From an uncultured Alphaproteobacteria bacterium (GTDB lineage Bacteria; Pseudomonadota; Alphaproteobacteria; Rhodobacterales; Rhodobacteraceae), in the NCBI GenBank assembly GCA_902625475.1, contig CACOBR010000002.1, positions 1-64,000 of the forward strand: a DNA stretch of 64,000 bases, read 5' to 3'. Each line of letters begins with the position of its first letter. Positions within the stretch are counted from its first letter, which is position 1. The translations under genes were made by a program, and so were the position numbers. Shown here one piece after another: positions 9,063-18,451 of the stretch. Under the pieces are notes generated by a model. The model was not told where the DNA came from. It searched no databases and saw nothing but the letters and a program-made list of their open reading frames with translations.

Positions 9063-10541
9063 ATGAAAATATTGAAACCGTTATTTGCAATAATACTTAC
9101 GTTAATGTGGATAAGCCCACTTTATGCTGAGAAAAATTCTGTTGTTATTGGTATGCAATTGGAGCCACCTAACTTGGATCCAACGGGTGGAGCAGCTGCT
9201 GCAATAGATGAGGTTGTTTACTCTAATGTATATGAAGGTTTAACTAGATTTCAGGCGGATGGGTCTGTTTCACCAGGTTTGGCTAAGTCATGGACCATAT
9301 CAGATGATGGGTTAGTATATACATTTCAGCTTCAAGAAAATGTAAAATTTCATAATGGTAGTGACTTTGACGCATCTGACGTTAAATTTTCAATAGATAG
9401 AGCACGTGATGAAAATTCAACCAATGCTCAAAAAGGTCTTTTTAAAGGCATAAGTTCAGTCGATGTTGTTAATTCTAGTGTTCTTAAAATTACTCTTTCA
9501 AATCCTAATGGAGGATTTATTAGAAACTTGGCTTGGGGTGATGCCATAATTTTAGATCCAGATACAGCTAATAGTGCTGCCTCAGAACCAAACGGTACTG
9601 GACCCTTCAAATTTTCAAAATGGGTTAAAGGAGATAGAGTTGAATTAGTAAAAAATAATGACTATTGGGGTGAAGCTATTTCTTTGGAAAAAGCCTCATT
9701 TAAATTTATTTCTGACCCAACTGCTGCCTTTGCAGCATTAATGGCAGGTGATGTAGATGCATTCCCAGTATATCCTGCTCCTGAAACTTTGGCACAATTT
9801 GAAGCAGATCCTAATTTTAATGTTATTGTTGGTTCTACAGAGGGAGAAACAATTCTCTCAACAAATAATAAATCAGAAAAGCTTAAAGACGTGAGAGTGA
9901 GAAAGGCCATTGCTCATGCTATTAATAGACAAGCGATAGTAGATGGAGCTATGTTCGGTTTTGGAACACCTATTGGAACTCACTTTGCTCCTCATCATCC
10001 TGATTATATAGATTTAACTTCTCAGTCAAATTATGATCCAGAAAAATCAAAATCTCTTCTTTCAGAGGCAGGAGTAAGTGATAGTCTTACTCTTTCCTTA
10101 AAACTTCCACCACCTTCTTATGCTAGAAGAGGTGGTGAGATTATTGCTTCCCAATTAAGAGAAGTTGGTATTGAAACCAAAATTGAAAATTTAGAATGGG
10201 CTCAATGGTTAGAGCAGGTTTTTAAAGGCAAAGATTATGATTTGACCATTGTAAGCCATACTGAGCCGATGGATATTGGTATTTATGGAAATCCAAGTTA
10301 TTACTTTCAGTATGATAGTCAAGAATTTAGAAATCTTATGGACGCCTTAAATTTAGAAACAAATGATCAGGAAAGAAGTAAAATACTCAAAAATGCTCAG
10401 AAATTAATTGCTGATGATTACGTAAATGGATATTTATTTCAACTTGCCAAAACAGGTGTAGCAAACTCTAAATTAGTTGGCTTATGGAAAAATTCTCCAA
10501 CCCAAGCCAATGATTTAACAGGAGTAAGTTGGAGCAATTAA
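9063..10541 (+). CDS. ABC transporter substrate-binding protein, SBP_bac_5 (peptide/nickel) family
   Basis: This is a periplasmic binding protein of 492 residues. The signal peptide runs to about residue 22 (ISPLYAEK). Family signatures follow: EPPNLDPTGG, NVYEGLTRF, LAKSWTISDDGLVYTFQL, VKFHNGSDFDASDVKFSIDRA, GTGPFKF and NDYWGE, then VRKAIAHAINRQAIV in the second lobe. These place it with DppA/OppA-type proteins that bind peptides, opines and related amides. AGGGAGG just upstream of the ATG is a strong ribosome site. A hairpin terminator lies between this gene and the permease genes. The ligand cannot be read from the sequence. Confidence 0.92.
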   Translation: MKILKPLFAIILTLMWISPLYAEKNSVVIGMQLEPPNLDPTGGAAAAIDEVVYSNVYEGLTRFQADGSVSPGLAKSWTISDDGLVYTFQLQENVKFHNGSDFDASDVKFSIDRARDENSTNAQKGLFKGISSVDVVNSSVLKITLSNPNGGFIRNLAWGDAIILDPDTANSAASEPNGTGPFKFSKWVKGDRVELVKNNDYWGEAISLEKASFKFISDPTAAFAALMAGDVDAFPVYPAPETLAQFEADPNFNVIVGSTEGETILSTNNKSEKLKDVRVRKAIAHAINRQAIVDGAMFGFGTPIGTHFAPHHPDYIDLTSQSNYDPEKSKSLLSEAGVSDSLTLSLKLPPPSYARRGGEIIASQLREVGIETKIENLEWAQWLEQVFKGKDYDLTIVSHTEPMDIGIYGNPSYYFQYDSQEFRNLMDALNLETNDQERSKILKNAQKLIADDYVNGYLFQLAKTGVANSKLVGLWKNSPTQANDLTGVSWSN

Positions 10542-10565
10542 TTCTAATAAACTATTAATTTAAAG

Positions 10566-10605
10566 AAACTTGAGCTAATTATTTTTAGTTGGCTCAAGTT
10601 TTTGT
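10566..10605 (+). terminator. Rho-independent terminator/attenuator between binding protein and permease genes
   Basis: AAACTTGAGC at 10566-10575 pairs perfectly with GCTCAAGTTT at 10592-10601 around a 16-base loop, and the run continues with T residues. It lies just after the binding-protein gene and 31 bases or so before the first permease. Partial termination here would give much more binding protein than membrane components, a common arrangement in ABC importers. Confidence 0.8.
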
Positions 10606-10632
10606 TTATCAAAAACTAAATATATAATCAAA

Positions 10633-11580
10633 ATGTCTTCATACTTTTTTTCAAGATTAAAAATTTTAATATTAAGTTTGTTTTTTGCATCTTTAATTAT
10701 TTTTTTTATGATTGAAATTATACCTGGTGACCCTGCATCTTTCATGCTTGGTATAAATGCAGAACCTGAGACAGTTGATGCTTTAAGAAAAGAACTAGGG
10801 TTAGATATTTCAAGATTTGAAAGATATTTTAATTGGATTACCGGTATGCTTATTGGAGATTTTGGGGTTTCATATACTTACAGGGTTCCTGTATCAGAAT
10901 TAGTAATGGCTAGAATTGGTGTTTCAATTCCTCTAGCCTTATATGCGATTTTCTTATCGACCTTAATAGCTATTCCAATTGGCATTTTTTCCGCTTCTAA
11001 TCATGGTAATTTCAAGGACTGGTCATTCATGGGATTTACCCAACTAGGCATTGCTATTCCAAATTTTTGGTTTGCAATGGTTTTAGTTCTTATTTTTTCA
11101 ATTTATCTTAAATGGTTTTCTGCGGGAGGAGTTCCGGGTTGGGATAAAGGTTTTTTTATTAATTTAAAAGCATTGACACTACCAGCTTTTGCTCTTGCCT
11201 TACCTCAAGCCTCTATTCTAGCTAGAATAATGAGATCTGCTTTAATTGAGACTTTAAGTCAGGATTATTTTAGAACCGCAAGAGCTAGTGGTTTGACTTT
11301 TTTTCAAGCTGTAAAAAAACATGCCTTTAGAAATGCTTTAATACCAGTTTTAACCATAATTGGATTACAATTCTCTTTTCTAATTGCTGGAGCAATTATT
11401 ATAGAAAATGTTTTTTTTCTGCCTGGCATTGGTAGATTAATTTTTCAAGGAATTGTTCAGAGGGATTTAATTGTAGTCGAAAGTGTAGTTATGCTTTTGG
11501 TTTTTTCAGTTATCATTGTTAATTTTTTGGTTGATATGGCTTACTTGTATGTCGATCCTAGATTACGGGTAAAAAAATGA
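10633..11580 (+). CDS. Peptide-type ABC transporter permease (DppB-like)
   Basis: This 315-residue inner-membrane protein is the first permease of the importer. The N-terminal transmembrane helix (LILSLFFASLIIFFMI) is followed by EIIPGDPASFMLG, typical of DppB/OppB. The EAA loop that contacts the ATPase is visible as YFRTARASGLTFFQAVKKHAFRNAL, written here as two parts of one continuous motif. Five further hydrophobic helices and the closing YLYVDPRLR are present. The stop overlaps the start of the second permease (ATGA at 11577-11580), so the two are translationally coupled. Confidence 0.93.
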   Translation: MSSYFFSRLKILILSLFFASLIIFFMIEIIPGDPASFMLGINAEPETVDALRKELGLDISRFERYFNWITGMLIGDFGVSYTYRVPVSELVMARIGVSIPLALYAIFLSTLIAIPIGIFSASNHGNFKDWSFMGFTQLGIAIPNFWFAMVLVLIFSIYLKWFSAGGVPGWDKGFFINLKALTLPAFALALPQASILARIMRSALIETLSQDYFRTARASGLTFFQAVKKHAFRNALIPVLTIIGLQFSFLIAGAIIIENVFFLPGIGRLIFQGIVQRDLIVVESVVMLLVFSVIIVNFLVDMAYLYVDPRLRVKK

Positions 11581-12398
11581 AATTTCCAATTTCTTTCATT
11601 TTAGGTTTTTTATTATCTTTATTTTTTTTAGTAATAACGATTATTTCTTTTTTCTGGGTACCTTATGACGTTGAGACTTTAAATATAGCTAATAGGCTAA
11701 TGGAACCTAGTTTTGAAAATCTTTTGGGTACTGATCATTTTGGAAGAGATATCTTTTCAATGATAATGATTGGAGGACAGACTTCTTTATCTGTTGCTTT
11801 AATTGCTGTTGGCCTAGGATTATTTTTTGGTGTTCCTTTAGGTTTAATTTCGGCTTCATGGCGTGGTTCATTATTAGACGACATCATCATGAGAGCAAAT
11901 GATCTTATCTTTGCTTTTCCATCATTAGTTATTGCTATTTTAATTACTGCAGTATTTGGCCCTTCTGCTTTTAATGCAATTTTAGCAATAGGTATTTTTA
12001 ATATTCCTGTTTTTGCAAGAGTTACTAGGGGTGCAGCAATATCAATCTGGACATTAGATTTTATTTCTTCAGCAAGAATTGCTGGGAAGGGATCTTTTAG
12101 AATTTCTTTAGAACATATTTTACCTAACATATTAAATTTGCTTATTGTGCAAGGAAGCATACAATTTAGTTTAGGTATTCTTGCAGAAGCAGGCCTATCA
12201 TATGTTGGTTTAGGTGTACAACCTCCTACACCTTCATGGGGAAGAATGTTAGCGGACAGTCAGACTATGATATCATTTGCACCCAACTTAGCTTTATTTC
12301 CAGGCATTACAATTATATTAGCAGTTTTGGGATTAAATTTACTAGGAGATGGAACAAGAGATTTGGTTGATCCCAGGCTGAAGGACAAAATTAAATGA
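11577..12398 (+). CDS. Peptide-type ABC transporter permease (DppC-like)
   Basis: This is the second permease, 273 residues. It shows the DppC/OppC marks: a leading helix, GTDHFGRDIFSMI near residues 51-63, GLFFGVPLGLISA, the EAA loop (SSARIAGKGSFRISLEHILPN) and the closing NLLGDGTRDLVDPRLK. It overlaps the preceding permease by four bases and the following ATPase by four bases (ATGA at 12395-12398), which makes the three genes one tightly coupled unit. The domain before GTDHFGRD is short, as in many DppC proteins. Confidence 0.93.
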   Translation: MKFPISFILGFLLSLFFLVITIISFFWVPYDVETLNIANRLMEPSFENLLGTDHFGRDIFSMIMIGGQTSLSVALIAVGLGLFFGVPLGLISASWRGSLLDDIIMRANDLIFAFPSLVIAILITAVFGPSAFNAILAIGIFNIPVFARVTRGAAISIWTLDFISSARIAGKGSFRISLEHILPNILNLLIVQGSIQFSLGILAEAGLSYVGLGVQPPTPSWGRMLADSQTMISFAPNLALFPGITIILAVLGLNLLGDGTRDLVDPRLKDKIK

Positions 12399-14005
12399 GT
12401 TTTTTTTCTATAAAAAATTTCAATTTACATATTAGAGAAAAAAAAATACTAAATGATATTTCATTTGATTTAGATAAAGGTGAAGTATTAGGGATAGCAG
12501 GGGAGTCTGGTTCAGGTAAAAGTCTCACTGCACTGTCAATTTTAAATTTACTTCCAAACTTTTCTAGAAAAACTGGTTTTATATATTTTGATAATAAATG
12601 TATCAGTGATTTCACTGATAAAGATATGTGTAAAATTAGAGGTAAAGATATCTCTATGATTTTTCAAGAACCAATGACGGCATTGAACCCCTTAAAATCC
12701 ATTAATGAGCAAGTTGCAGAACCATTATTAATACATAGTAATCATTCAAAGAAAGAAGCATTAGAAATTGCCAATTATTATCTAGAAAAAGTAGAATTAC
12801 CAACAAATTTATTAAATGATAATGTTTATCCTCATGAATTATCTGGAGGTCAGCAGCAAAGAGTTTTGATAGCCAAAAGTCTTGTTTTAAAGCCAAGGAT
12901 CATAATTGCAGATGAACCTACTACTTCTTTAGATGTTACTACGCAAAAAGGTATATTAGATTTATTAAAAAACCTTGTTAATCAAGATGGTATCTCTCTA
13001 TTACTCATAACGCATGATTTAGCTGTTCTGGCTCAATGTGCACATAGGGTAGCAATTATGAAATCTGGAGAAATTCTCGAAATAGGAAATTTAGAAGAAA
13101 TTTTCAAAACAAAAAAACATCCTTATACTAAAAAATTGTTAAATTCAGTAAATTATTCTCCTCCCAAAAAAAATACTTCGTCAAAAAACATTTTACTCTC
13201 GGTAAAATCGGTCAGTACAAGTTACTATAACAGTCAAAGTCTTTTTTCTACAAAGCAAAACAAATCTAACATTCTTAATGATATTAGTTTTGAAATTTAC
13301 GAGGGTGAAATCTTTGGAGTTGTTGGAGAATCTGGTTCAGGAAAATCAACATTAGTAAAGACAATATTAGGTTTGCAAAATCTTGAAAAAGGCGAAATTT
13401 TAATAAAAAATAAAATAATAAAAGCAAATAAATTTGACGATTTAAGTATTCGTTCTATGATGCAAGTAGTTTTTCAAGATCCTTATGGTTCTTTTAATCC
13501 AAGGCATCGAATAAAAAGATTAATTGCAGAGCCATTTTTTCTTCTGAATACAATTCAAACAAAAAAAGAAATTGATGAAAAAGTAAACTATGCTTTAGAG
13601 GAAGTAGGTTTAAGTCCAAATGACTCTTATAAGTTTATTCATGAATTTTCTGGAGGACAAAGACAAAGAATAGCTATTGCAAGGGCTCTTATTATCAAAC
13701 CAAAGCTTTTAATTCTAGATGAAGCTGTTTCTTCATTAGATGTCTCAATTAAAGCCCAAATTTTGGATCTTCTTGTAGAATTAGCTTATAGATATAATTT
13801 AACTTATTTATTTGTGAGTCATGATTTATCCGTAGTACAAAACATTGCCAATAGGGTTATTGTTATGAAAAGTGGTGAAATTGTAGAACAGGGAAAAGCC
13901 AAACAAATATTAACTAAACCCAAAAAAGATTATACTAAATCGTTAGTAGAAGCTATACCAATAATCTCAAGAAGACTACTTAATGGAGGTCAAATTGCTA
14001 AATGA
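12395..14005 (+). CDS. Fused double ATPase of a peptide-type ABC transporter (DppD-DppF fusion)
   Basis: Two complete ABC domains lie in one 536-residue chain, as in GsiA/YejF. Domain one has Walker A GESGSGKS (36-43), signature LSGGQQQR (149-156) and Walker B IIIADEP. Domain two has Walker A GESGSGKS (311-318), signature FSGGQRQR (418-425) and Walker B LLILDEA. Both halves keep the switch histidine (LLITHDLA and LFVSHDLS). The linker around 245-290 carries the YTKKLL tail typical of the DppD oligopeptide C-terminal region. The gene is coupled to the permease by ATGA and overlaps the aldehyde dehydrogenase start, so transport and metabolism are co-expressed. Confidence 0.93.
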   Translation: MSFFSIKNFNLHIREKKILNDISFDLDKGEVLGIAGESGSGKSLTALSILNLLPNFSRKTGFIYFDNKCISDFTDKDMCKIRGKDISMIFQEPMTALNPLKSINEQVAEPLLIHSNHSKKEALEIANYYLEKVELPTNLLNDNVYPHELSGGQQQRVLIAKSLVLKPRIIIADEPTTSLDVTTQKGILDLLKNLVNQDGISLLLITHDLAVLAQCAHRVAIMKSGEILEIGNLEEIFKTKKHPYTKKLLNSVNYSPPKKNTSSKNILLSVKSVSTSYYNSQSLFSTKQNKSNILNDISFEIYEGEIFGVVGESGSGKSTLVKTILGLQNLEKGEILIKNKIIKANKFDDLSIRSMMQVVFQDPYGSFNPRHRIKRLIAEPFFLLNTIQTKKEIDEKVNYALEEVGLSPNDSYKFIHEFSGGQRQRIAIARALIIKPKLLILDEAVSSLDVSIKAQILDLLVELAYRYNLTYLFVSHDLSVVQNIANRVIVMKSGEIVEQGKAKQILTKPKKDYTKSLVEAIPIISRRLLNGGQIAK

Positions 14006-15449
14006 CAATTTATGGTACCCAACTGATAAAATTTTCATAAATGGCAAATGGAAAGATTGCCATTCTAAGAAAAGACTTCCTATAGAAAATCCTTCAAATG
14101 GTGAAGTTATTGCTGAAATTTCAGATTCTTGTGAAATTGATATTGATGAAGCTGTAAACTCAGCATCAAAGGCTTTGGATAATTCTTGGGGGGATCTAAC
14201 TGCCTCTGAAAGAGGCAGACTTCTTTTGAAATTGTCTGAATTAGTTAGAAATCGTATAGATAATCTAGCTATAATTGAATCATTTGATGTTGGTAAACCA
14301 CTTAAGCAAGCAAAAAGTGATGCCTTAGCATTAGCCCGTTATTTTGAATTCTATGGAGGGGCTAGTGATAAAATAATGGGAGAAACCATTCCCTATTTAA
14401 AAGATTATACTGTATATACATTGAGAGAACCACATGGAGTTACAGGACATATAATTCCTTGGAATTACCCTATGCAAATTATTGGACGCACTTTAGGTGC
14501 TTCTTTAGCGATGGGTAATGCGTGTGTTTTAAAACCTTCTGAAGAAGCGTGTTTAACTGCTCTCGCTATTGGGCAGCTCGCCAATGAAGCTGGTTTCCCA
14601 GAAGGTTCAATAAATATTGTTCCTGGATTAGGTGAAAAAGCAGGATCAAGCTTAATCAAACATCCTGATATTAATCATATCTCATTTACAGGTTCTGTTG
14701 AAATAGGAAAAAAAGTTCAAACTGAAGCTGCCAAAAACTTAATACCAGTTACGTTGGAGCTAGGAGGTAAATCTCCTCAAATTGTATTTGAAGATGCTAA
14801 CCTAGAAAAAGCTTTACCTTTTTTAATTAACGCAGGAATTCAAAATGCAGGTCAAACATGCTCAGCATCTTCAAGAATTTTGGTTTCTAAGAAAATATAT
14901 GCAGAACTAATAGACAAAATGTCTAAATTATACTGCAAACTTAAAGTTGCACAGGCCATCGAGGATAAAGACCTAGGCCCAGTTATTTCTAGTAGACAGA
15001 GAGAAATTATAACAAATTATCTTAAGCTATCAAAAGACCTTGAATGCATTTCGGAAGGCAAATATGAAACGAACCTACCCAAAAAAGGTTATTATGTTTT
15101 ACCTAAACTTTTTGGAGATGTAAAATATTCTCATAGACTTGCTCAAGAAGAGATTTTTGGTCCAGTCCAGGTTGTTATTCCTTTTGAAGATGAAGAAGAT
15201 GCTATAAAGATTGCAAATAGTACAAAATATGGGTTAGTTGCCTCAATCTGGACCTTGGACGGGGCAAGACAAATGAGGGTTGCTAAAGCAATAAAATCAG
15301 GTCAAGTCTTTATAAATAATTATGGCGCAGGTGGTGGTGTAGAATTACCATTTGGAGGAAAGGGTTATTCTGGCCATGGACGTGAAAAGGGATTTGAAGC
15401 TTTATATGGTTTTTCCACTTTAAAAACAGTTGCTGCACTACACGAATAA
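13983..15449 (+). CDS. NAD(P)-dependent aldehyde dehydrogenase
   Basis: This ALDH-superfamily enzyme oxidises an aldehyde to the acid. Visible are Asn161 (IIPWNYP), Lys184 (VLKPSE), FTGSVEIGK, the general base Glu259 (LELGGKSP) and the nucleophile Cys293 in NAGQTCSASSR. At 488 residues it is closest in look to betaine-aldehyde or gamma-glutamyl-aminobutyraldehyde dehydrogenases, but the exact substrate is not readable. The ATG at 13983 overlaps the ATPase gene by 23 bases. A TTG at 13995 behind GGAGGT is an alternative start and would lose four residues. The cluster suggests the aldehyde arises from the imported compound. Confidence 0.9.
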   Translation: MEVKLLNDNLWYPTDKIFINGKWKDCHSKKRLPIENPSNGEVIAEISDSCEIDIDEAVNSASKALDNSWGDLTASERGRLLLKLSELVRNRIDNLAIIESFDVGKPLKQAKSDALALARYFEFYGGASDKIMGETIPYLKDYTVYTLREPHGVTGHIIPWNYPMQIIGRTLGASLAMGNACVLKPSEEACLTALAIGQLANEAGFPEGSINIVPGLGEKAGSSLIKHPDINHISFTGSVEIGKKVQTEAAKNLIPVTLELGGKSPQIVFEDANLEKALPFLINAGIQNAGQTCSASSRILVSKKIYAELIDKMSKLYCKLKVAQAIEDKDLGPVISSRQREIITNYLKLSKDLECISEGKYETNLPKKGYYVLPKLFGDVKYSHRLAQEEIFGPVQVVIPFEDEEDAIKIANSTKYGLVASIWTLDGARQMRVAKAIKSGQVFINNYGAGGGVELPFGGKGYSGHGREKGFEALYGFSTLKTVAALHE

Positions 15450-15466
15450 CAAGAGGAATTTTAATT

Positions 15467-16207
15467 ATGAGGTTAAAAAATAAAATTGCGATAGTAACTG
15501 GAGGGGGCTCTGGTTTTGGTGCAGGTATTGTAAAAAAATTTATTCAGGAAGGTGCCAAAGTTGTCGTAGCTGATATAAACTTGGAAAATGCTGAGAAAGT
15601 AGCAATGGATTCTGGTGGCTTTGCTGTTGAAGTAGATGTATCTAATTCATTAAGTTTTAAAAATATGGTGGATAAAACTTTAGAAAAATTTGGAAAAATT
15701 GAAATAATGGTAAATAATGCTGGAATTACGCATTTACCCAACTCGATGGAGGATATAAGTGAGGCAGAATTTGATAAAATATTTGCAGTAAATTCAAAAT
15801 CTGTTTTTTTTAGTGCTAAATATCTTGTTCCAAAAATGACATCTATTGGTGGCGGAAATATTCTTAATGTTGCATCAACTGCTGGTATCTCACCACGTCC
15901 AAATCTCAGTTGGTATAATGCAACAAAAGGGTGGATGATTAGTGCAACAAAAGCAATGGCTATTGAATTAGCTTCAAAAAGAATAAGAGTAAATGCTTTA
16001 GCACCAGTAGCAGGAGAAACACCACTATTAAAAAGTTTTATGGGAGGAGATACTCCTGAAAAAAGAGAAAAATTTTTATCAACAATTCCAATAGGAAGAT
16101 TCTCGACACCTGATGATATGGGCAACGCAGCATGCTTTTTATGTTCTGAGGAAGCATCTATGATTACTGGAGTCGTACTACAAGTTGACGGTGGGCGTTG
16201 CATATAA
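15467..16207 (+). CDS. Short-chain dehydrogenase/reductase (classical SDR)
   Basis: This 246-residue SDR has the cofactor motif TGGGSGFG (11-18), an Asp at the end of the second strand (VVADINLE, suggesting NAD(H)), NNAG (83-86) and the catalytic triad Ser137, Tyr150 and Lys154 (YNATK). The C-terminus GVVLQVDGGRCI is typical. It would interconvert an alcohol and a carbonyl. It lies 17 bases after the aldehyde dehydrogenase with GAGG upstream, and its stop overlaps the next start (TAATG), so it belongs to the same operon. FabG function is unlikely given this context. Confidence 0.9.
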   Translation: MRLKNKIAIVTGGGSGFGAGIVKKFIQEGAKVVVADINLENAEKVAMDSGGFAVEVDVSNSLSFKNMVDKTLEKFGKIEIMVNNAGITHLPNSMEDISEAEFDKIFAVNSKSVFFSAKYLVPKMTSIGGGNILNVASTAGISPRPNLSWYNATKGWMISATKAMAIELASKRIRVNALAPVAGETPLLKSFMGGDTPEKREKFLSTIPIGRFSTPDDMGNAACFLCSEEASMITGVVLQVDGGRCI

Positions 16208-17223
16208 TGAGCGTTTTAACTCCGGGAAAAAAAAATTTAATAACTGATGTGAAAGGCCTTTATATTGGTAATTCTGAAAATGAGTTGATTAATACAGGTT
16301 CTACAATTCTTACTTGTAAAGATCGATTTATTGCAAGTTATAAGGTATTGGGTGGAGCTCCAGGTACAAGGGAGACTGATTTACTAGAACCAGATAAACT
16401 TGTGGAAAAAATTGATGCTTTAGTGTTGTCAGGAGGATCAGCATTTGGACTAGAGGCTGCATCTGAAACTGTTAATCTTTTGCGAAGAGATAATAAAGGA
16501 TATTCAGTTAGTGACACTAAAGTCCCAATTGTCCCTAGCGCAATAATATTTGATCTCACGAATGGTGGTAATAAAGATTGGGAAAAAAATCCTTACATTG
16601 ATTTAGCTCAAAAAGCCTATTCTGAAATGAGCTCAAATTTCAAAATTGGGTCATATGGAGCTGGAAAAGGAGCTACAGCCGGAAATATCAAAGGTGGTTT
16701 AGGATCCTGTTCTCTTTTGATAAATAATACCTATACGGTTGGGGCATTGATTATTGTTAATTCATTTGGAAGTGTTGTTGTAAATGATTCGCCTCATTTT
16801 TGGGCCGCTCCTTTTGAATATCAAAATGAATTTGGAGGACTTGGATGTTCTAATAAATTTGAGCCTTTTAAAGAAATAGCAAGAACCTCACCAGATGATT
16901 TTAAGAAAAACACAGTTATTGGTGTAGTTGCAACTGATGCTTATTTATCCAAAGCACAATGTAAAGCGTTGGCTACAGTTGCACATGATGGTATTACACG
17001 AGCAGTTTTCCCGTCACATACCACTTTTGACGGTGATTTGATGTTTGCTATTTCTACGGGAGAGAAACAATTAAAAGAAAATTTCAATGATATCTTGGCA
17101 ATTAATCAGGCAGCATCTCTTTGTGTTTCAAGATCTATTGCTAGAGGAGTATACCATGCATCTAATTCAAAAAGTGATATATTTCCTTCATTTAAAAACA
17201 AATTTAAAATAAAGGTATCGTAA
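16207..17223 (+). CDS. S58-family (P1/DmpA/NylC-type) N-terminal-nucleophile hydrolase
   Basis: S58 enzymes are made as a precursor that cuts itself to expose a nucleophile; members include D-aminopeptidase/esterase DmpA, beta-peptidyl aminopeptidases and nylon-oligomer hydrolase NylC. Seen here: VGGAPGTRETDLL-like start (GGAPGTRETDLLEPD), LSGGSAFGLEAA, GAGKGATAGNIKGGLG, and the cleavage region KKNTVIGVVATDAYLSKAQC. If numbering starts at ATG 16207, the expected Asn-Thr junction is 235-236, as in NylC. AHDGITRAVFPSHT and FDGDLMFA follow. ATG 16207 overlaps the SDR stop as TAATG and is preferred over the TTG at 16198. Its role is probably amide hydrolysis of the cluster's substrate. Confidence 0.88.
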   Translation: MSVLTPGKKNLITDVKGLYIGNSENELINTGSTILTCKDRFIASYKVLGGAPGTRETDLLEPDKLVEKIDALVLSGGSAFGLEAASETVNLLRRDNKGYSVSDTKVPIVPSAIIFDLTNGGNKDWEKNPYIDLAQKAYSEMSSNFKIGSYGAGKGATAGNIKGGLGSCSLLINNTYTVGALIIVNSFGSVVVNDSPHFWAAPFEYQNEFGGLGCSNKFEPFKEIARTSPDDFKKNTVIGVVATDAYLSKAQCKALATVAHDGITRAVFPSHTTFDGDLMFAISTGEKQLKENFNDILAINQAASLCVSRSIARGVYHASNSKSDIFPSFKNKFKIKVS

Positions 17224-17224
17224 T

Positions 17225-18451
17225 TTGTTTAAAAATTTTTCACAGGATAGTCAATATTCTTGGTTTAGACTGATAATAACATTTCTAATTGGTGCATCTC
17301 TTAATATTGGAATGTGGGCGATTGTTATTGTTCTACCTGACATACAAAAAGAATTTAATTTTAATCGAGGAGAGGTATCAGTTTTATTTTCATTTACTAT
17401 GGTAGGATTTGCACTAGGAAATTTTATCTTAGGTAAGTTAGTTGATAAGTTTGGAATAGTTTTCACTCTCTTGTTTTCTGCTTTTACAGTAGTTTTTGGC
17501 TTTTTTGTTTCTTCTATAAGTCACTCATTTTTGTTACTAAGTTTCTGCCATATAATGATCGGATTTGGTACAGCAGCAGGTTTTGGACCACTTATGTCAG
17601 ATGTATCATTTTGGTTTTCTAAAAGACGTGGAATAGCAGTAGCAGTAGCAGCTTCTGGAAATTATTTTTCTGGTATCATTTGGCCAACTCTAATTTCTAG
17701 TGTTTTTGTAAATTCATTTGATTGGAGATTTTTGTACATTTTATTTGGTTTAATTGCTGTTGTGTTAACAATACCATTAGCATTTCTTTTAAGAAAAAAA
17801 ATTGATAATAGCTATCTAGATAAAGAAACTAGGGAGGCCAACAAAAAACTTTCTGATAAATTTATATCGCCCCGATTATTATTATCAATTTTAGTATTAG
17901 CAAGCATTTCCTGTTGTGTTGCTATGTCAATGCCACAAATACATATTGTTGCTTTATGCGTTGACCTTGGTTTTAGTCCTATTGTTGGGACAAATATGCT
18001 TTCTTTAATGCTTGCAGGTGGAGTTGTTTCAAGAATAGTTTCAGGAGTGGCTGTTGATTATTTTGGTGGATTCAAAGTTTTATTGGTAGGTTCAAGTCTT
18101 CAATGTCTAGCACTATTCCTTTATTTGCCTTTCGACGCTTTGACGTCTTTATATATAGTAAGTCTTATTTTTGGACTGGCACAGGGAGGAATTGTACCAA
18201 GCTATGCAGTTATTTTAAGAGAGTTTTTACCTACTAAAAACATTGCCTCAAAAATTGGTTTGGTACTTATGGCAACCATTTTTGGAATGGCGTTTGGAGG
18301 TTGGGTATCAGGTTATATTTTTGATTTGACAGGATCTTATGATTTGGCTTTTTTTAATGGTATAATTTGGAATATTTTTAATATTCTTTTAATTGTTTAT
18401 TTGATGTTTAAAGGAAGTAATAGAAAAAATAATATTGTTATTCAGAGCTAA
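17225..18451 (+). CDS. Major facilitator superfamily transporter
   Basis: A 408-residue protein with about twelve hydrophobic helices. The MFS loop 2-3 signature appears as GKLVDKFGIVF (near residue 80), and helix 5 has WPTLISSVFVNSFDWRFLY, as in the oxalate/formate-antiporter and monocarboxylate groups. A cytoplasmic loop (KKIDNSYLDKETREANKK) divides the halves. It starts at a TTG two bases after the S58 hydrolase stop, so it is in the same operon and may carry a carboxylate product or substrate. Its last four bases overlap the convergent aldo-keto reductase. The substrate is unknown. Confidence 0.88.
   Translation: MFKNFSQDSQYSWFRLIITFLIGASLNIGMWAIVIVLPDIQKEFNFNRGEVSVLFSFTMVGFALGNFILGKLVDKFGIVFTLLFSAFTVVFGFFVSSISHSFLLLSFCHIMIGFGTAAGFGPLMSDVSFWFSKRRGIAVAVAASGNYFSGIIWPTLISSVFVNSFDWRFLYILFGLIAVVLTIPLAFLLRKKIDNSYLDKETREANKKLSDKFISPRLLLSILVLASISCCVAMSMPQIHIVALCVDLGFSPIVGTNMLSLMLAGGVVSRIVSGVAVDYFGGFKVLLVGSSLQCLALFLYLPFDALTSLYIVSLIFGLAQGGIVPSYAVILREFLPTKNIASKIGLVLMATIFGMAFGGWVSGYIFDLTGSYDLAFFNGIIWNIFNILLIVYLMFKGSNRKNNIVIQS

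Noticed and set aside
15544-16203. 219-codon ORF on the minus strand
   Set aside because: It is antisense to the SDR gene, which has a full set of catalytic motifs. The antisense peptide is unlike any protein family.
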